6,919 bases of DNA, taken from NCBI GenBank assembly GCA_030532815.1, contig JAUNKI010000109.1, positions 1 through 6,919 of the forward strand, given 5' to 3'. How positions within the stretch are numbered: the first letter of the stretch is position 1; each line of letters starts with the position of its first letter. Under the pieces are notes generated by a model. It was not told the DNA's origin, did not search any database, and saw nothing but the letters and a program-made list of their open reading frames with translations. The position numbers and the translations under genes are program-made. This document shows positions 1 to 5,755 of the stretch, in pieces. This DNA is from Leptotrichiaceae bacterium (GTDB lineage: Bacteria; Fusobacteriota; Fusobacteriia; Fusobacteriales; Leptotrichiaceae).

Positions 1-37
1 ATCAATTTAAAATTAAATTTATAAGGAATGATAAAAA

Positions 38-796
38 ATGGAAAAATTTACTCTTGAAATATGTGTGGACAGTATTGAATCGGCTATTAACGCCGAAAAA
101 GGAGGAGCGACACGCCTTGAATTGTGCAGTAACCTTATAATAGGAGGAACTACTCCCACAAAAAGTCTTTTTGAAGAAATAAAAAAATATATAAACATAC
201 CTGTAAATGTTCTTATAAGGCCAAGATTCGGAGATTTTCTTTATTCTCCTTATGAACTGGACATAATAAAAAACGAAGTGGAAATGTTTCGGCAAATGGG
301 AGCCGACGGAATAGTAACCGGTATTTTGACCCGAACGGGAGAAATAGATGTCGTAAATATGAGTAAAGTAATGGAAAAATCAGGAAATATACCTGTAACT
401 TTTCATAGGGCCTTTGATGTGTGCAGAGATCCAGTAACTGCTTTTTATAAATTGAAGGAACTGGGAATAAAAATTATACTGACTTCGGGACAGGAAGAAA
501 ACTGTCTGAAAGGTAAGGAAATTCTGAAAAAATTAATAGAATTGTCAAATGAAGATAGTAACAGTCCTGAAATATTAATCGGAGCAGGATTGAATATAAA
601 GAATATCGGTGAGATTGTAGAGTATACAAAAGGAACTTCCTTTCATTTTTCGGCTAAAAAAATTAAAAAGAGCAGGATGGAATATAAAAAAGAAAATGTA
701 AATATGGGATTAAAAGAGTTCAGTGAATTTGAAATTATTGAAACTGATATGGAATCAGTAAAAGAGATGTCGGATTATCTCAAAAGTTATAAATAG
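38..796 (+). CDS. cutC: CutC family protein (copper homeostasis protein CutC)
   Basis: The product is 252 residues, close to E. coli CutC (about 248), and aligns from end to end with the family as I remember it. CutC is a cytoplasmic TIM-barrel protein. It was named for copper tolerance in E. coli, but its biochemical role is still unsettled. Family motifs in order are LEIC at 6-9, RLELC at 26-30, an RPR-x-GDF block at 61-67, VTGIL at 93-97, TFHRAFD at 121-127, LTSGQ at 148-152, GAG at 182-184 and an H-x-S pair at 203-205. The ATG at 38 is preceded by AAGGA at 23-27, and the first residues already match the family N terminus. The stop is TAG. A short hairpin with a T7 run follows immediately, so the gene probably ends its transcript. 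Nothing upstream lies in the window, so an operon partner cannot be judged. Family assignment is firm; a role in copper handling is only inherited from the name. Confidence 0.93.
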   Translation: MEKFTLEICVDSIESAINAEKGGATRLELCSNLIIGGTTPTKSLFEEIKKYINIPVNVLIRPRFGDFLYSPYELDIIKNEVEMFRQMGADGIVTGILTRTGEIDVVNMSKVMEKSGNIPVTFHRAFDVCRDPVTAFYKLKELGIKIILTSGQEENCLKGKEILKKLIELSNEDSNSPEILIGAGLNIKNIGEIVEYTKGTSFHFSAKKIKKSRMEYKKENVNMGLKEFSEFEIIETDMESVKEMSDYLKSYK

Positions 797-828
797 GAAA
801 TTTTAAAATAAAAAATTTCTGTTTTTTT
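796..828 (+). terminator. Probable intrinsic terminator of cutC
   Basis: An 8-bp stem, GAAATTTT at 797-804 with AAAATTTC at 812-819, gains a G-T wobble pair at 796/820. It has a 7-nt loop and is followed by TG and seven T (822-828). The stem is GC-poor, so termination may be incomplete, but its position directly after the cutC stop and its T run support the call. Confidence 0.5.
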
Positions 829-1081
829 ATAAGGCGGAAAAATAAATCGGATTATAAATTTTATATAATTTACGATTTTTATAAAATCGATAAGACATAT
901 ATTATTTACAGAGAATAGAGTTAAGTCAAAAAAACTCGTAAGAAATGTAAAACGGAAAAGGCCTGCTTATGATGAAAAAAAAGTGAAAAAAGAAGAGATT
1001 TATGCTGAAGGAAAGGTAAATAACAGAAAATTGAAATTTAATTCCTGAAAGAGTCTATTCTAAAAATAAAAATATATAATT
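829..1081. other. Gene-poor AT-rich spacer with a possible decayed reading frame
   Basis: No intact gene is visible here. On the plus strand, 869-1048 is open for 59 codons before a TGA but has no ATG and no Shine-Dalgarno site. Its translation is lysine-rich (for example KRKRPAYDEKKVKKEE) and could be the tail of a lost gene, or simply a purine-rich open stretch. A small 7-bp hairpin (CGATTTT at 873-879, AAAATCG at 883-889) overlaps its beginning. The minus strand gives only a 23-codon frame without a ribosome binding site. I could not identify any function. Confidence 0.25.
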
Positions 1082-1147
1082 AAAAATCTGCCTATAAAAA
1101 CATAACTGTAATTTTAGTGGATATGTTGATTTATAAGCAGATTTTTT
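1082..1147 (-). terminator. Long hairpin terminator downstream of the hypothetical gene
   Basis: Arms of 17 nt at 1082-1098 and 1130-1146 pair along their whole length on the minus-strand transcript, with one G-U wobble. On the plus strand the same position is an A-C mismatch, so the structure best serves minus-strand transcription. The inner part can extend with AACATA at 1099-1104 and TATGTT at 1122-1127. The outer stem is A5/T5, giving a U run at the end of the transcript. It lies 67 bp beyond the tandem TAA TAA stop of the gene at 1214-1840. Between the two sits an all-A/T hairpin (1153-1162 with 1175-1184) of little diagnostic value. Confidence 0.7.
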
Positions 1148-1213
1148 AAAATAAATTTATAATAAAAAATATTTTTATAAATTTTAAAAAGACTAAAAAT
1201 AATTCAGAATTTA

Positions 1214-1840
1214 TTAATTCCAGGCACTGTCTATTAACCATTTCCCATTTAATTTTACTAATTTCAGTTTAACTTCCATATTAACGGGTTCACCTTCTGA
1301 ATGGACTGGAAATTCAGGCTTTATAGTGTCTTTTAAAATCATTATTCCGGTTTTTTCATCCCAACTTTTTACTTTGAATTTACTATGTCCAGGAGAGATA
1401 TCAAAGATTATTCCGGATAATAGGGCATCATATTCAATGCCTTCGTATTTATTTAAAAGTTCTCTCTCGGATTTAGAAAGCTTTTCATTGTTGAGGAATT
1501 TTTCTACCAATTCTAATGCTATAGTTCTTTCTTTATAAACTTTACGAAAGTTTTCCGTAACAGGTGATGCAGCTAACCAATCTTCCAAATTAATATTTTC
1601 ATTGATATAATCATTTATAAATTTTTCTGCTGATAATATAATTTCACTATTCTGATTATCTTTATTAACTGTAGATATCTTTAAAGTTTTATTTGAAACT
1701 ACCGTATTTTCTGTTTTGTATTCTTTTTTGTCCGCAGTTTTCATATTGTTACTGAATTGTCGTGATATGCTCAATATTCCTACAGCTAATACTATTCCTG
1801 ATATTACACTTACTAAAAGTCCGTAATTATTTTTTTTCAT
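1214..1840 (-). CDS. Hypothetical membrane-anchored protein, possible NTF2-like C-terminal domain
   Basis: I do not recognise this 208-residue protein. It begins with MKKNN and a single hydrophobic segment at about 7-26 (GLLVSVISGIVLAVGILSI), best read as an uncleaved signal anchor. There is no lipobox Cys and no clear signal-peptidase site. A polar Lys/Asn/Thr-rich linker (about 30-66) follows, then a folded region from about 67 to the end. That region has an amphipathic helical start (EKFINDYINE), a mixed middle with LLNKYEGIEYDALLSG, and closing strands ending in a KLVKLNGKWLIDSAWN stretch. The final strand pattern of charged residues, GKW and ID resembles the end of NTF2-like or DUF3828-type extracytoplasmic domains. 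This is a pattern impression, not a proven homology. The protein would sit outside the cytoplasmic membrane. The start is secure: GGAGG at 1850-1854 lies 9 nt before the ATG. The gene ends with two in-frame TAA codons and has its own promoter candidate and terminator, so it is probably monocistronic. Confidence 0.8.
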   Translation of the reverse strand: MKKNNYGLLVSVISGIVLAVGILSISRQFSNNMKTADKKEYKTENTVVSNKTLKISTVNKDNQNSEIILSAEKFINDYINENINLEDWLAASPVTENFRKVYKERTIALELVEKFLNNEKLSKSERELLNKYEGIEYDALLSGIIFDISPGHSKFKVKSWDEKTGIMILKDTIKPEFPVHSEGEPVNMEVKLKLVKLNGKWLIDSAWN

Positions 1841-1887
1841 AATTTTATTCCTCCGTTTTATTTTTGTTTATAAATTAATTCAATTTT

Positions 1888-1920
1888 ATTATAGAATTTG
1901 AAGCTTAAAGCCAGCTTAAA
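1888..1920 (-). promoter_or_regulatory. Candidate promoter and 11-bp-phased direct repeat for the hypothetical gene
   Basis: On the minus strand a perfect TATAAT lies at 1893-1888, 47 bp before the start codon. No TTGACA-like box sits at the right distance. Instead the octamer TTTAAGCT occurs twice, at 1920-1913 and 1909-1902, separated by GGC. The hexamers TTTAAG are therefore 5 nt apart, an 11-bp period of one helical turn, placed over the expected -35 position. OmpR/PhoB-type response regulators typically bind such tandem hexamers and replace a weak -35. The regulator itself is not in the window. Confidence 0.45.
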
Positions 1921-1930
1921 AGAATTAATT

Positions 1931-1948
1931 TTTATCAGATATGATAAA
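1931..1948. promoter_or_regulatory. 18-bp dyad, possible operator
   Basis: TTTATCA (1931-1937) and TGATAAA (1942-1948) are perfect inverted arms around GATA. The dyad lies just upstream of the direct repeat and -10 box of the minus-strand hypothetical gene. It could bind a dimeric regulator, but an A/T-rich dyad of this size can occur by chance. Beyond it, 1949-2100 holds no supported gene, only short frames without ribosome binding sites. Confidence 0.25.
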
Positions 1949-2100
1949 TTCAAGGTTAAAAAAATAAAAAATTCTTATTTTATAAAAATTATATGTCTAA
2001 ATATATTCTTTTCACTATTATAAACTTCAATACTCAATATGTTTTATATAATAAAGATTAGTTTGAAGGAAATTTTACTTTGATTATGATACTTAATAAA

Positions 2101-2155
2101 AGTAAAAAATCCGCGTAACTATTTATGATTATAAATAGTTATCGGATTTTTTACT
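2101..2155 (-). terminator. Strong, near-symmetric terminator of the NlpC/P60 gene
   Basis: A 13-bp outer stem (2101-2113 with 2143-2155) and an 11-bp inner stem (2116-2126 with 2131-2141) are separated by a 2-by-1 internal loop, with a GATT tetraloop-sized apex. The core is AAAAAATCCG and CGGATTTTTT, so both strands place a T6 run on the 3' side. It lies 54 bp beyond the NlpC/P60 stop and could also stop plus-strand transcripts entering from the other side. Confidence 0.85.
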
Positions 2156-2208
2156 ATCCAAAGTTTTTTTATTGTGTTTTTAAAATTTTATAATTTTAAT
2201 TGTGAGAA

Positions 2209-2772
2209 CTAACTAAATGGATTTATTGCCCATCTGAATGTTCTGCTGTAATAATTACTGTCCAAGCTTGAAACAGTAACTCTTCTACTTCCGGAAGAAG
2301 CGTGAATAAACTGTCTGTTTCCCATGTAAATACCTACATGTGAAATACGTCCTTTTCCGGTTGTTTCAAAAAATACTAAATCACCTTTTTTCATATTCAT
2401 TGATGAAATTTTTGGTCTGAATGTTGCCTGCTCACTGGAAACTCTCGGTAAACTAAGATCGGCAGCCTTTTTAAAGACATAACCGACAAAACCGGAACAA
2501 TCAAAACTATTTGGTCCTGTAGCACCCCAAACATAAGGTGATCCAAGTTTATTAGAAGCGAATTCTATAATCTGATCTCTAATACCGGATTTGACAGTAC
2601 GTGAACTTTTTTGAGCTTTACTGCTGTTATCTTTGACATTTAAAGACATAGCATCGTTTCTATAATAGTTCCCGATTATATTTGTTAATTCATCTGAAGG
2701 ATTTTTCTGTTTGGCAGCAAAAACCGATACAGATAATAACAGAGCTCCAGTCAGTGTTACTATTTTTTTCAT
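2209..2772 (-). CDS. Secreted NlpC/P60 family peptidoglycan endopeptidase
   Basis: This 187-residue protein has a classical signal peptide, MKK followed by a hydrophobic run, with likely cleavage after VFA at residue 19. Residues 20-62 are a polar Lys/Ser-rich linker with no SH3 or LysM domain. The NlpC/P60 cysteine peptidase domain spans about 63-187. Its SPYVWGATGPNSFDCSGF block holds the catalytic Cys92, GRISHVGIY holds His145, and QFIHASS holds His157, so the triad is complete. Family members cleave peptide stems of peptidoglycan, usually the D-Glu to diamino acid bond, in cell separation, wall turnover or defence. In a diderm fusobacterium this one would act in the periplasm. Lack of a lipobox argues against a lipoprotein. 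The ATG is preceded by GGAGG at 2777-2781, only 4 nt away. An extended -10 promoter lies upstream and a strong hairpin downstream, so it is probably a single-gene unit, divergent from serA. The family call is secure; the exact bond cleaved is inferred. Confidence 0.95.
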   Translation of the reverse strand: MKKIVTLTGALLLSVSVFAAKQKNPSDELTNIIGNYYRNDAMSLNVKDNSSKAQKSSRTVKSGIRDQIIEFASNKLGSPYVWGATGPNSFDCSGFVGYVFKKAADLSLPRVSSEQATFRPKISSMNMKKGDLVFFETTGKGRISHVGIYMGNRQFIHASSGSRRVTVSSLDSNYYSRTFRWAINPFS

Positions 2773-2808
2773 GTAACCTCCAATCTACCATAGAACTTTG
2801 GTGTCAAT

Positions 2809-2817
2809 ATTTTACCA
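2809..2817 (-). promoter_or_regulatory. Extended -10 promoter candidate for the NlpC/P60 gene
   Basis: On the minus strand TGG-TAAAAT runs from 2817 to 2809. It predicts a start near 2802 and a leader of about 30 nt. No good -35 box lies 17 nt upstream, which the TGN extension would compensate. The same TGN-TAAAAT form recurs before thrB and tdk. Confidence 0.5.
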
Positions 2818-2895
2818 TCAAAAACTTTGAAATTAATTAGAAATAAAAAGAAAAAAATTACGAAAAAATAGTATATTATTTAAAAAACAGAATAG

Positions 2896-2953
2896 TTGAA
2901 TTGTTATTTATTATATGATACTATATACAAAATATGGAAAAATGATTTATAAT
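2896..2953 (+). promoter_or_regulatory. Two overlapping promoter candidates for serA
   Basis: The upstream candidate is TTGAAT at 2896-2901, a 17-bp spacer and TACTAT at 2919-2924 preceded by TGA, giving a start near 2931. The downstream one is a consensus TATAAT at 2948-2953 with TATACA at 2924-2929 (18-bp spacer), giving a start near 2960 and a 30-nt leader. Either start lies after the ATG at 2915, which supports translation from 2990. Confidence 0.5.
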
Positions 2954-2979
2954 ATAAAAAATATATTTTTAAATTGTAT

Positions 2980-2985
2980 GGAGGT
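2980..2985 (+). promoter_or_regulatory. Shine-Dalgarno site that fixes the serA start
   Basis: GGAGGT lies 5 nt (counted from GGAGG) before the ATG at 2990. The upstream in-frame ATG at 2915 has no such site, and the 25 residues it would add are low-complexity and unlike any PGDH N terminus. Confidence 0.85.
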
Positions 2986-2989
2986 AAAA

Positions 2990-4579
2990 ATGTATAAAGT
3001 TTTAGTGGGAGAATATATTGATGATGAAGCGATTCAGCTTTTAAATGTACATGAAGATATTGAAGTGGACGTAAAAATCGGAATTTCCAGAGAAGAAATA
3101 CTTAAAATAATACATGAATATGATGCATTAATTGTGAGAAGCGTCATAAAAGTGGATAAGGAACTACTTGAAAGGGCTAAAAAGCTTAAAATAGTGGGGC
3201 GTGCAGGAAATGGAACAGATAACATCAATATTCCCGAAGCGACAAATTACGGTGTAATTGTTGCAAATACCCCTGACAGCAATACGGTTTCAGCCTGTGA
3301 AATTGCAATAGGGCTGCTGCTTGCAAGTGCAAGAAATATAGTACATGCAAATAATTTTATAAAAAGCGGAAAATGGGAAAGGGAAATATTCGTAGGAAGT
3401 GAACTTTTTGAAAAAACGTTAGGTATAATAGGATTAGGGAGAATAGGAGGGCTTACAGCTACAAGAATGAAAGCTTTCGGAATGAACCTTATAGCTTACG
3501 ATCCTTATATTTCAGACGAACGTTTTAAAAGGTATCACTGTCGGAAGGCTGAAACTCTCGATGAATTATTCAGAGAAGCGGATATTATAACTATTCATAC
3601 TCCTAAAACTGAAGAAACGTTAAATATAATAAATTCAGGAAATCTTCACAAACTGAAAGACGGAGTGAGACTTGTAAATGCCGCAAGAGGAGGACTGTTT
3701 AACGAAGAGGCTGTAGCTGAAGGATTGGAAACGGGGAAAATAGCAAGTTTCGGATATGATGTTCATACAGTGGAACCTAGAGAGACAGGAGTGCTGTACG
3801 AATATGAAAATGCCGTTGCCACACCTCATATAGGTGCAACGACTTATGAGGCACAGCGTAATGTGGGATTTCAGGTTGTAAAACAGGTTTTAAACGGATT
3901 GAGAGGGGAAATAGTTGAAACGGCGGTAAACTTACCTTCAATGGACAGAGAAGAATTTGCAGCAGTAAAACCGTATATTTATTTAGCCGAAAAATTAGGG
4001 AAAATATATTATCAGATAAAGAAAGAACCTGTTACGGGAGTAAAAATAAATTATTACGGAGAGCTTTCAGAACAGGAAACGGCTCTTATAGATTCAACGG
4101 TTATAAAAGGACTTCTTGAGCCTGTTCTGAAAGAAGAGATAAATTATATAAATTCTTTAGTTTTAGCTGAAAAAAGAGATATAAGCATTTCTTCAAATAA
4201 AAAGGAAAGAAAATATGAAAACTATCTTTCGGCATTGGAAATTATAATAAATAATTCCAAAAATGAAAGTATAAAAATTGTAGGCATAGTAGGTATAAAC
4301 GGAGAAAAAAGAATTATTAACATAAATGATTATTTTGTAGACATAGTAATTGCAGATAATATGTTAATATTACAAAATGATGATGTTCCGGGAGTTATAG
4401 GACTTGTAGGAAAAATTCTCGGAGAAGAAAAAGTAAATATAGCGACAATGTATGTAGGAAGAAAAGAAGGAAGTGCATTAATGATGCTTACTGTAGATGA
4501 GCCTGTAAAGAAAAGTTCCGCAGAAAAATTAAATAAAGCGGATGAAATAAAATGGGCATATTATCTGAATTTGAAATAA
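2990..4579 (+). CDS. serA: D-3-phosphoglycerate dehydrogenase, long form
   Basis: The 529-residue product matches the long (type I) phosphoglycerate dehydrogenases of about 525-530 residues. It oxidises 3-phosphoglycerate to 3-phosphohydroxypyruvate with NAD+, the first step of serine synthesis in the cytoplasm. The substrate and nucleotide-binding domains cover about 1-315. The NAD-binding GLGRIG lies at 148-153 with an acidic Asp171 after the second strand. Catalytic residues are Arg233 (NAARGG), Glu262 (TVEPRE) and His280 (TPHIGAT). An intervening ASB-type allosteric domain (about 317-450) is the most diverged part. The C-terminal ACT domain (about 457-529) includes DVPGVIG at 465-471 and the NIATMYVGR strand, and usually senses serine. 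The loop normally RAGVGVDNID reads RAGNGTDNIN at 71-80, a mild variant. The gene is transcribed away from the NlpC/P60 gene, and thrB follows after 167 bp. serB and serC are not in the window. The enzyme call is secure; serine feedback is inferred from the ACT domain. Confidence 0.96.
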   Translation: MYKVLVGEYIDDEAIQLLNVHEDIEVDVKIGISREEILKIIHEYDALIVRSVIKVDKELLERAKKLKIVGRAGNGTDNINIPEATNYGVIVANTPDSNTVSACEIAIGLLLASARNIVHANNFIKSGKWEREIFVGSELFEKTLGIIGLGRIGGLTATRMKAFGMNLIAYDPYISDERFKRYHCRKAETLDELFREADIITIHTPKTEETLNIINSGNLHKLKDGVRLVNAARGGLFNEEAVAEGLETGKIASFGYDVHTVEPRETGVLYEYENAVATPHIGATTYEAQRNVGFQVVKQVLNGLRGEIVETAVNLPSMDREEFAAVKPYIYLAEKLGKIYYQIKKEPVTGVKINYYGELSEQETALIDSTVIKGLLEPVLKEEINYINSLVLAEKRDISISSNKKERKYENYLSALEIIINNSKNESIKIVGIVGINGEKRIININDYFVDIVIADNMLILQNDDVPGVIGLVGKILGEEKVNIATMYVGRKEGSALMMLTVDEPVKKSSAEKLNKADEIKWAYYLNLK

Positions 4580-4610
4580 TCGACACTATTTTAAAATAAT
4601 ATGATAAAAT
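4580..4610 (+). promoter_or_regulatory. Promoter candidate for thrB
   Basis: TGA-TAAAAT at 4602-4610 is an extended -10. TCGACA at 4580-4585, one base from TTGACA, lies 19 bp before TAAAAT, or 17 bp before an alternative GATAAA at 4603. The start would be near 4617, giving a leader of about 130 nt, longer than for the other genes here. It begins directly after the serA stop, where I see no convincing terminator. Confidence 0.45.
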
Positions 4611-4730
4611 CGGGTAAAACCGTATCTGATTAAACTATAAATTGGTTATTATTTCTTATGTTCAGCAGAAATTTACGTTTATTTTACGGTTTATCGTTAT
4701 TATAAGGAAAAAAGAATTACAAAATATATT

Positions 4731-4740
4731 AAGGAAAGGT
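4731..4740 (+). promoter_or_regulatory. Shine-Dalgarno site that fixes the thrB start
   Basis: AAGGAAAGGT lies 6 nt before the ATG at 4747. An in-frame ATG at 4642 has no ribosome binding site and would add 35 hydrophobic/basic residues absent from homoserine kinases. Confidence 0.75.
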
Positions 4741-4746
4741 CTGAAA

Positions 4747-5646
4747 ATGAGTTTGAAATTTAAAATTAAGGTGCCTGCAACATCTGCAAATATAGGTGTA
4801 GGATATGACTGTCTGGGGGTTGCCCTTGATTATTTACTGGAATTGGAAGTTGAGGAAAGTGATAAAATAGAATTTTTTGAAAATGGAGTACCTTTTTCAA
4901 TACCCATAGAAGAAAATCTTATTTTTGAAGCAATAAAATATACTGAAAAACATCTTGTAAAAAATATACCAAGTTATAAAATAAATATCAGGAAAAATGA
5001 AATTCCTATGTCAAGGGGATTAGGAAGCAGTTCAAGTGCAATAGTTGCAGGCATACTTACAGCAAACGGATTTGCAGGAAGTCCCATGAATATTGATCAG
5101 ATTGCAAAACTTGCAGTTGAAATGGAGGGACATCCCGATAACGTAATTCCTGCAATATTCGGAGGTATGGTTTTAACGGCTCATGATAAGGAAACTCTTG
5201 TATACAGCACATTGAAAAATTCCGATGATTTATATTTTTACGTTATGATACCCGATTTTCAGTTATCAACTGAACGGGCAAGAAGTGTGCTGCCAAAATC
5301 ATATTTAGTATCCGATGCAATAAATAACATGTCCAAACTGGGACTTCTCGTAGATGCTTTTAATAAAGGAAAATATGAAAATCTGAGATTTCTCTTGGGT
5401 GATAAGATACATCAGCCTTACAGATTTGCATTGATTAACAGTTGTGAAAAAATATTTGAAGCTTCAAAAAAATACGGAGCTTTAGGGGAATATATAAGCG
5501 GAGCAGGACCTACGCTCATATCCCTCAATTACGATGATGATGAATTTTTGGAAAATATGAAGAAAGAACTTGAAACTCTTCCCGATAAATGGACAATTGA
5601 AAAGAAAAGAATAAATTCTGAAGGTGCGGAAATTACAGATATGTAA
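4747..5646 (+). CDS. thrB: Homoserine kinase (GHMP family)
   Basis: The 299-residue product is the usual size for ThrB (about 300-310). It phosphorylates homoserine with ATP to O-phosphohomoserine, the substrate of threonine synthase, in the cytoplasm. The GHMP motifs are all present. Motif 1 is PATSANIGVGYDCLG at 10-24. Motif 2, the phosphate-binding glycine/serine loop, is PMSRGLGSSSSA at 87-98. An EGHPDN block lies at 127-132. Motif 3 is SGAGPT at 251-256. The YDCLG ending of motif 1 and the EGHPDN block favour homoserine kinase over mevalonate or other GHMP kinases. The gene follows serA on the same strand, with an intergenic promoter candidate, and precedes tdk by 109 bp. hom and thrC are absent from the window, so the rest of the threonine pathway lies elsewhere. 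The start at 4747 is chosen from the Shine-Dalgarno site and from motif 1 lying at the expected distance from the N terminus. Confidence 0.95.
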   Translation: MSLKFKIKVPATSANIGVGYDCLGVALDYLLELEVEESDKIEFFENGVPFSIPIEENLIFEAIKYTEKHLVKNIPSYKINIRKNEIPMSRGLGSSSSAIVAGILTANGFAGSPMNIDQIAKLAVEMEGHPDNVIPAIFGGMVLTAHDKETLVYSTLKNSDDLYFYVMIPDFQLSTERARSVLPKSYLVSDAINNMSKLGLLVDAFNKGKYENLRFLLGDKIHQPYRFALINSCEKIFEASKKYGALGEYISGAGPTLISLNYDDDEFLENMKKELETLPDKWTIEKKRINSEGAEITDM

Positions 5647-5686
5647 ATCCTATAAAATAACAATTATATAAAATATTTATACTTGC

Positions 5687-5715
5687 TTAAACAGCAGGGA
5701 AAAATATGTTAAAAT
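5687..5715 (+). promoter_or_regulatory. Extended -10 promoter candidate for tdk
   Basis: TGT-TAAAAT at 5707-5715 with a weak -35, TTAAAC at 5687-5692, at 17-bp spacing. The predicted start near 5722 gives a leader of about 34 nt. No hairpin terminator separates thrB from tdk, so read-through is also possible. Confidence 0.5.
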
Positions 5716-5755
5716 AAAACGCTTGGATAATAACTGAAATAGGAGAATTTTAATA

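Noticed and set aside
2..295. Minus-strand 97-codon frame opposite cutC
   Set aside because: It lies antisense to a well-conserved cutC and is rich in Phe, Tyr and Lys, as expected from a shadow of AT-rich coding DNA.
1993..2061. A 22-codon plus-strand frame between the hypothetical and NlpC/P60 genes
   Set aside because: No ribosome binding site and no recognisable sequence; expected by chance in AT-rich DNA.
2086..2118. A 10-codon plus-strand frame with AAGGA upstream at 2066-2070
   Set aside because: Spacing of 15 nt is too long and the frame runs into the terminator stem.
2802..2807. A perfect TTGACA on the minus strand upstream of the NlpC/P60 gene
   Set aside because: At 16-18 bp downstream there is no -10 box; the sequence there is the ribosome binding site. 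The extended -10 just upstream is a better promoter.
2915..2989. Upstream in-frame extension of serA from the ATG at 2915
   Set aside because: It has no ribosome binding site, overlaps the best promoter candidate, and adds 25 residues unlike the family; GGAGGT before 2990 is decisive.
4658..4705. A 15-codon frame in the thrB leader with five Leu codons, considered as a leader peptide
   Set aside because: No ribosome binding site, Leu-rich rather than Thr/Ile-rich, and no attenuator hairpin follows it.
4642..4746. Upstream in-frame extension of thrB from the ATG at 4642
   Set aside because: No Shine-Dalgarno site, and it would place GHMP motif 1 about 35 residues too far from the N terminus.
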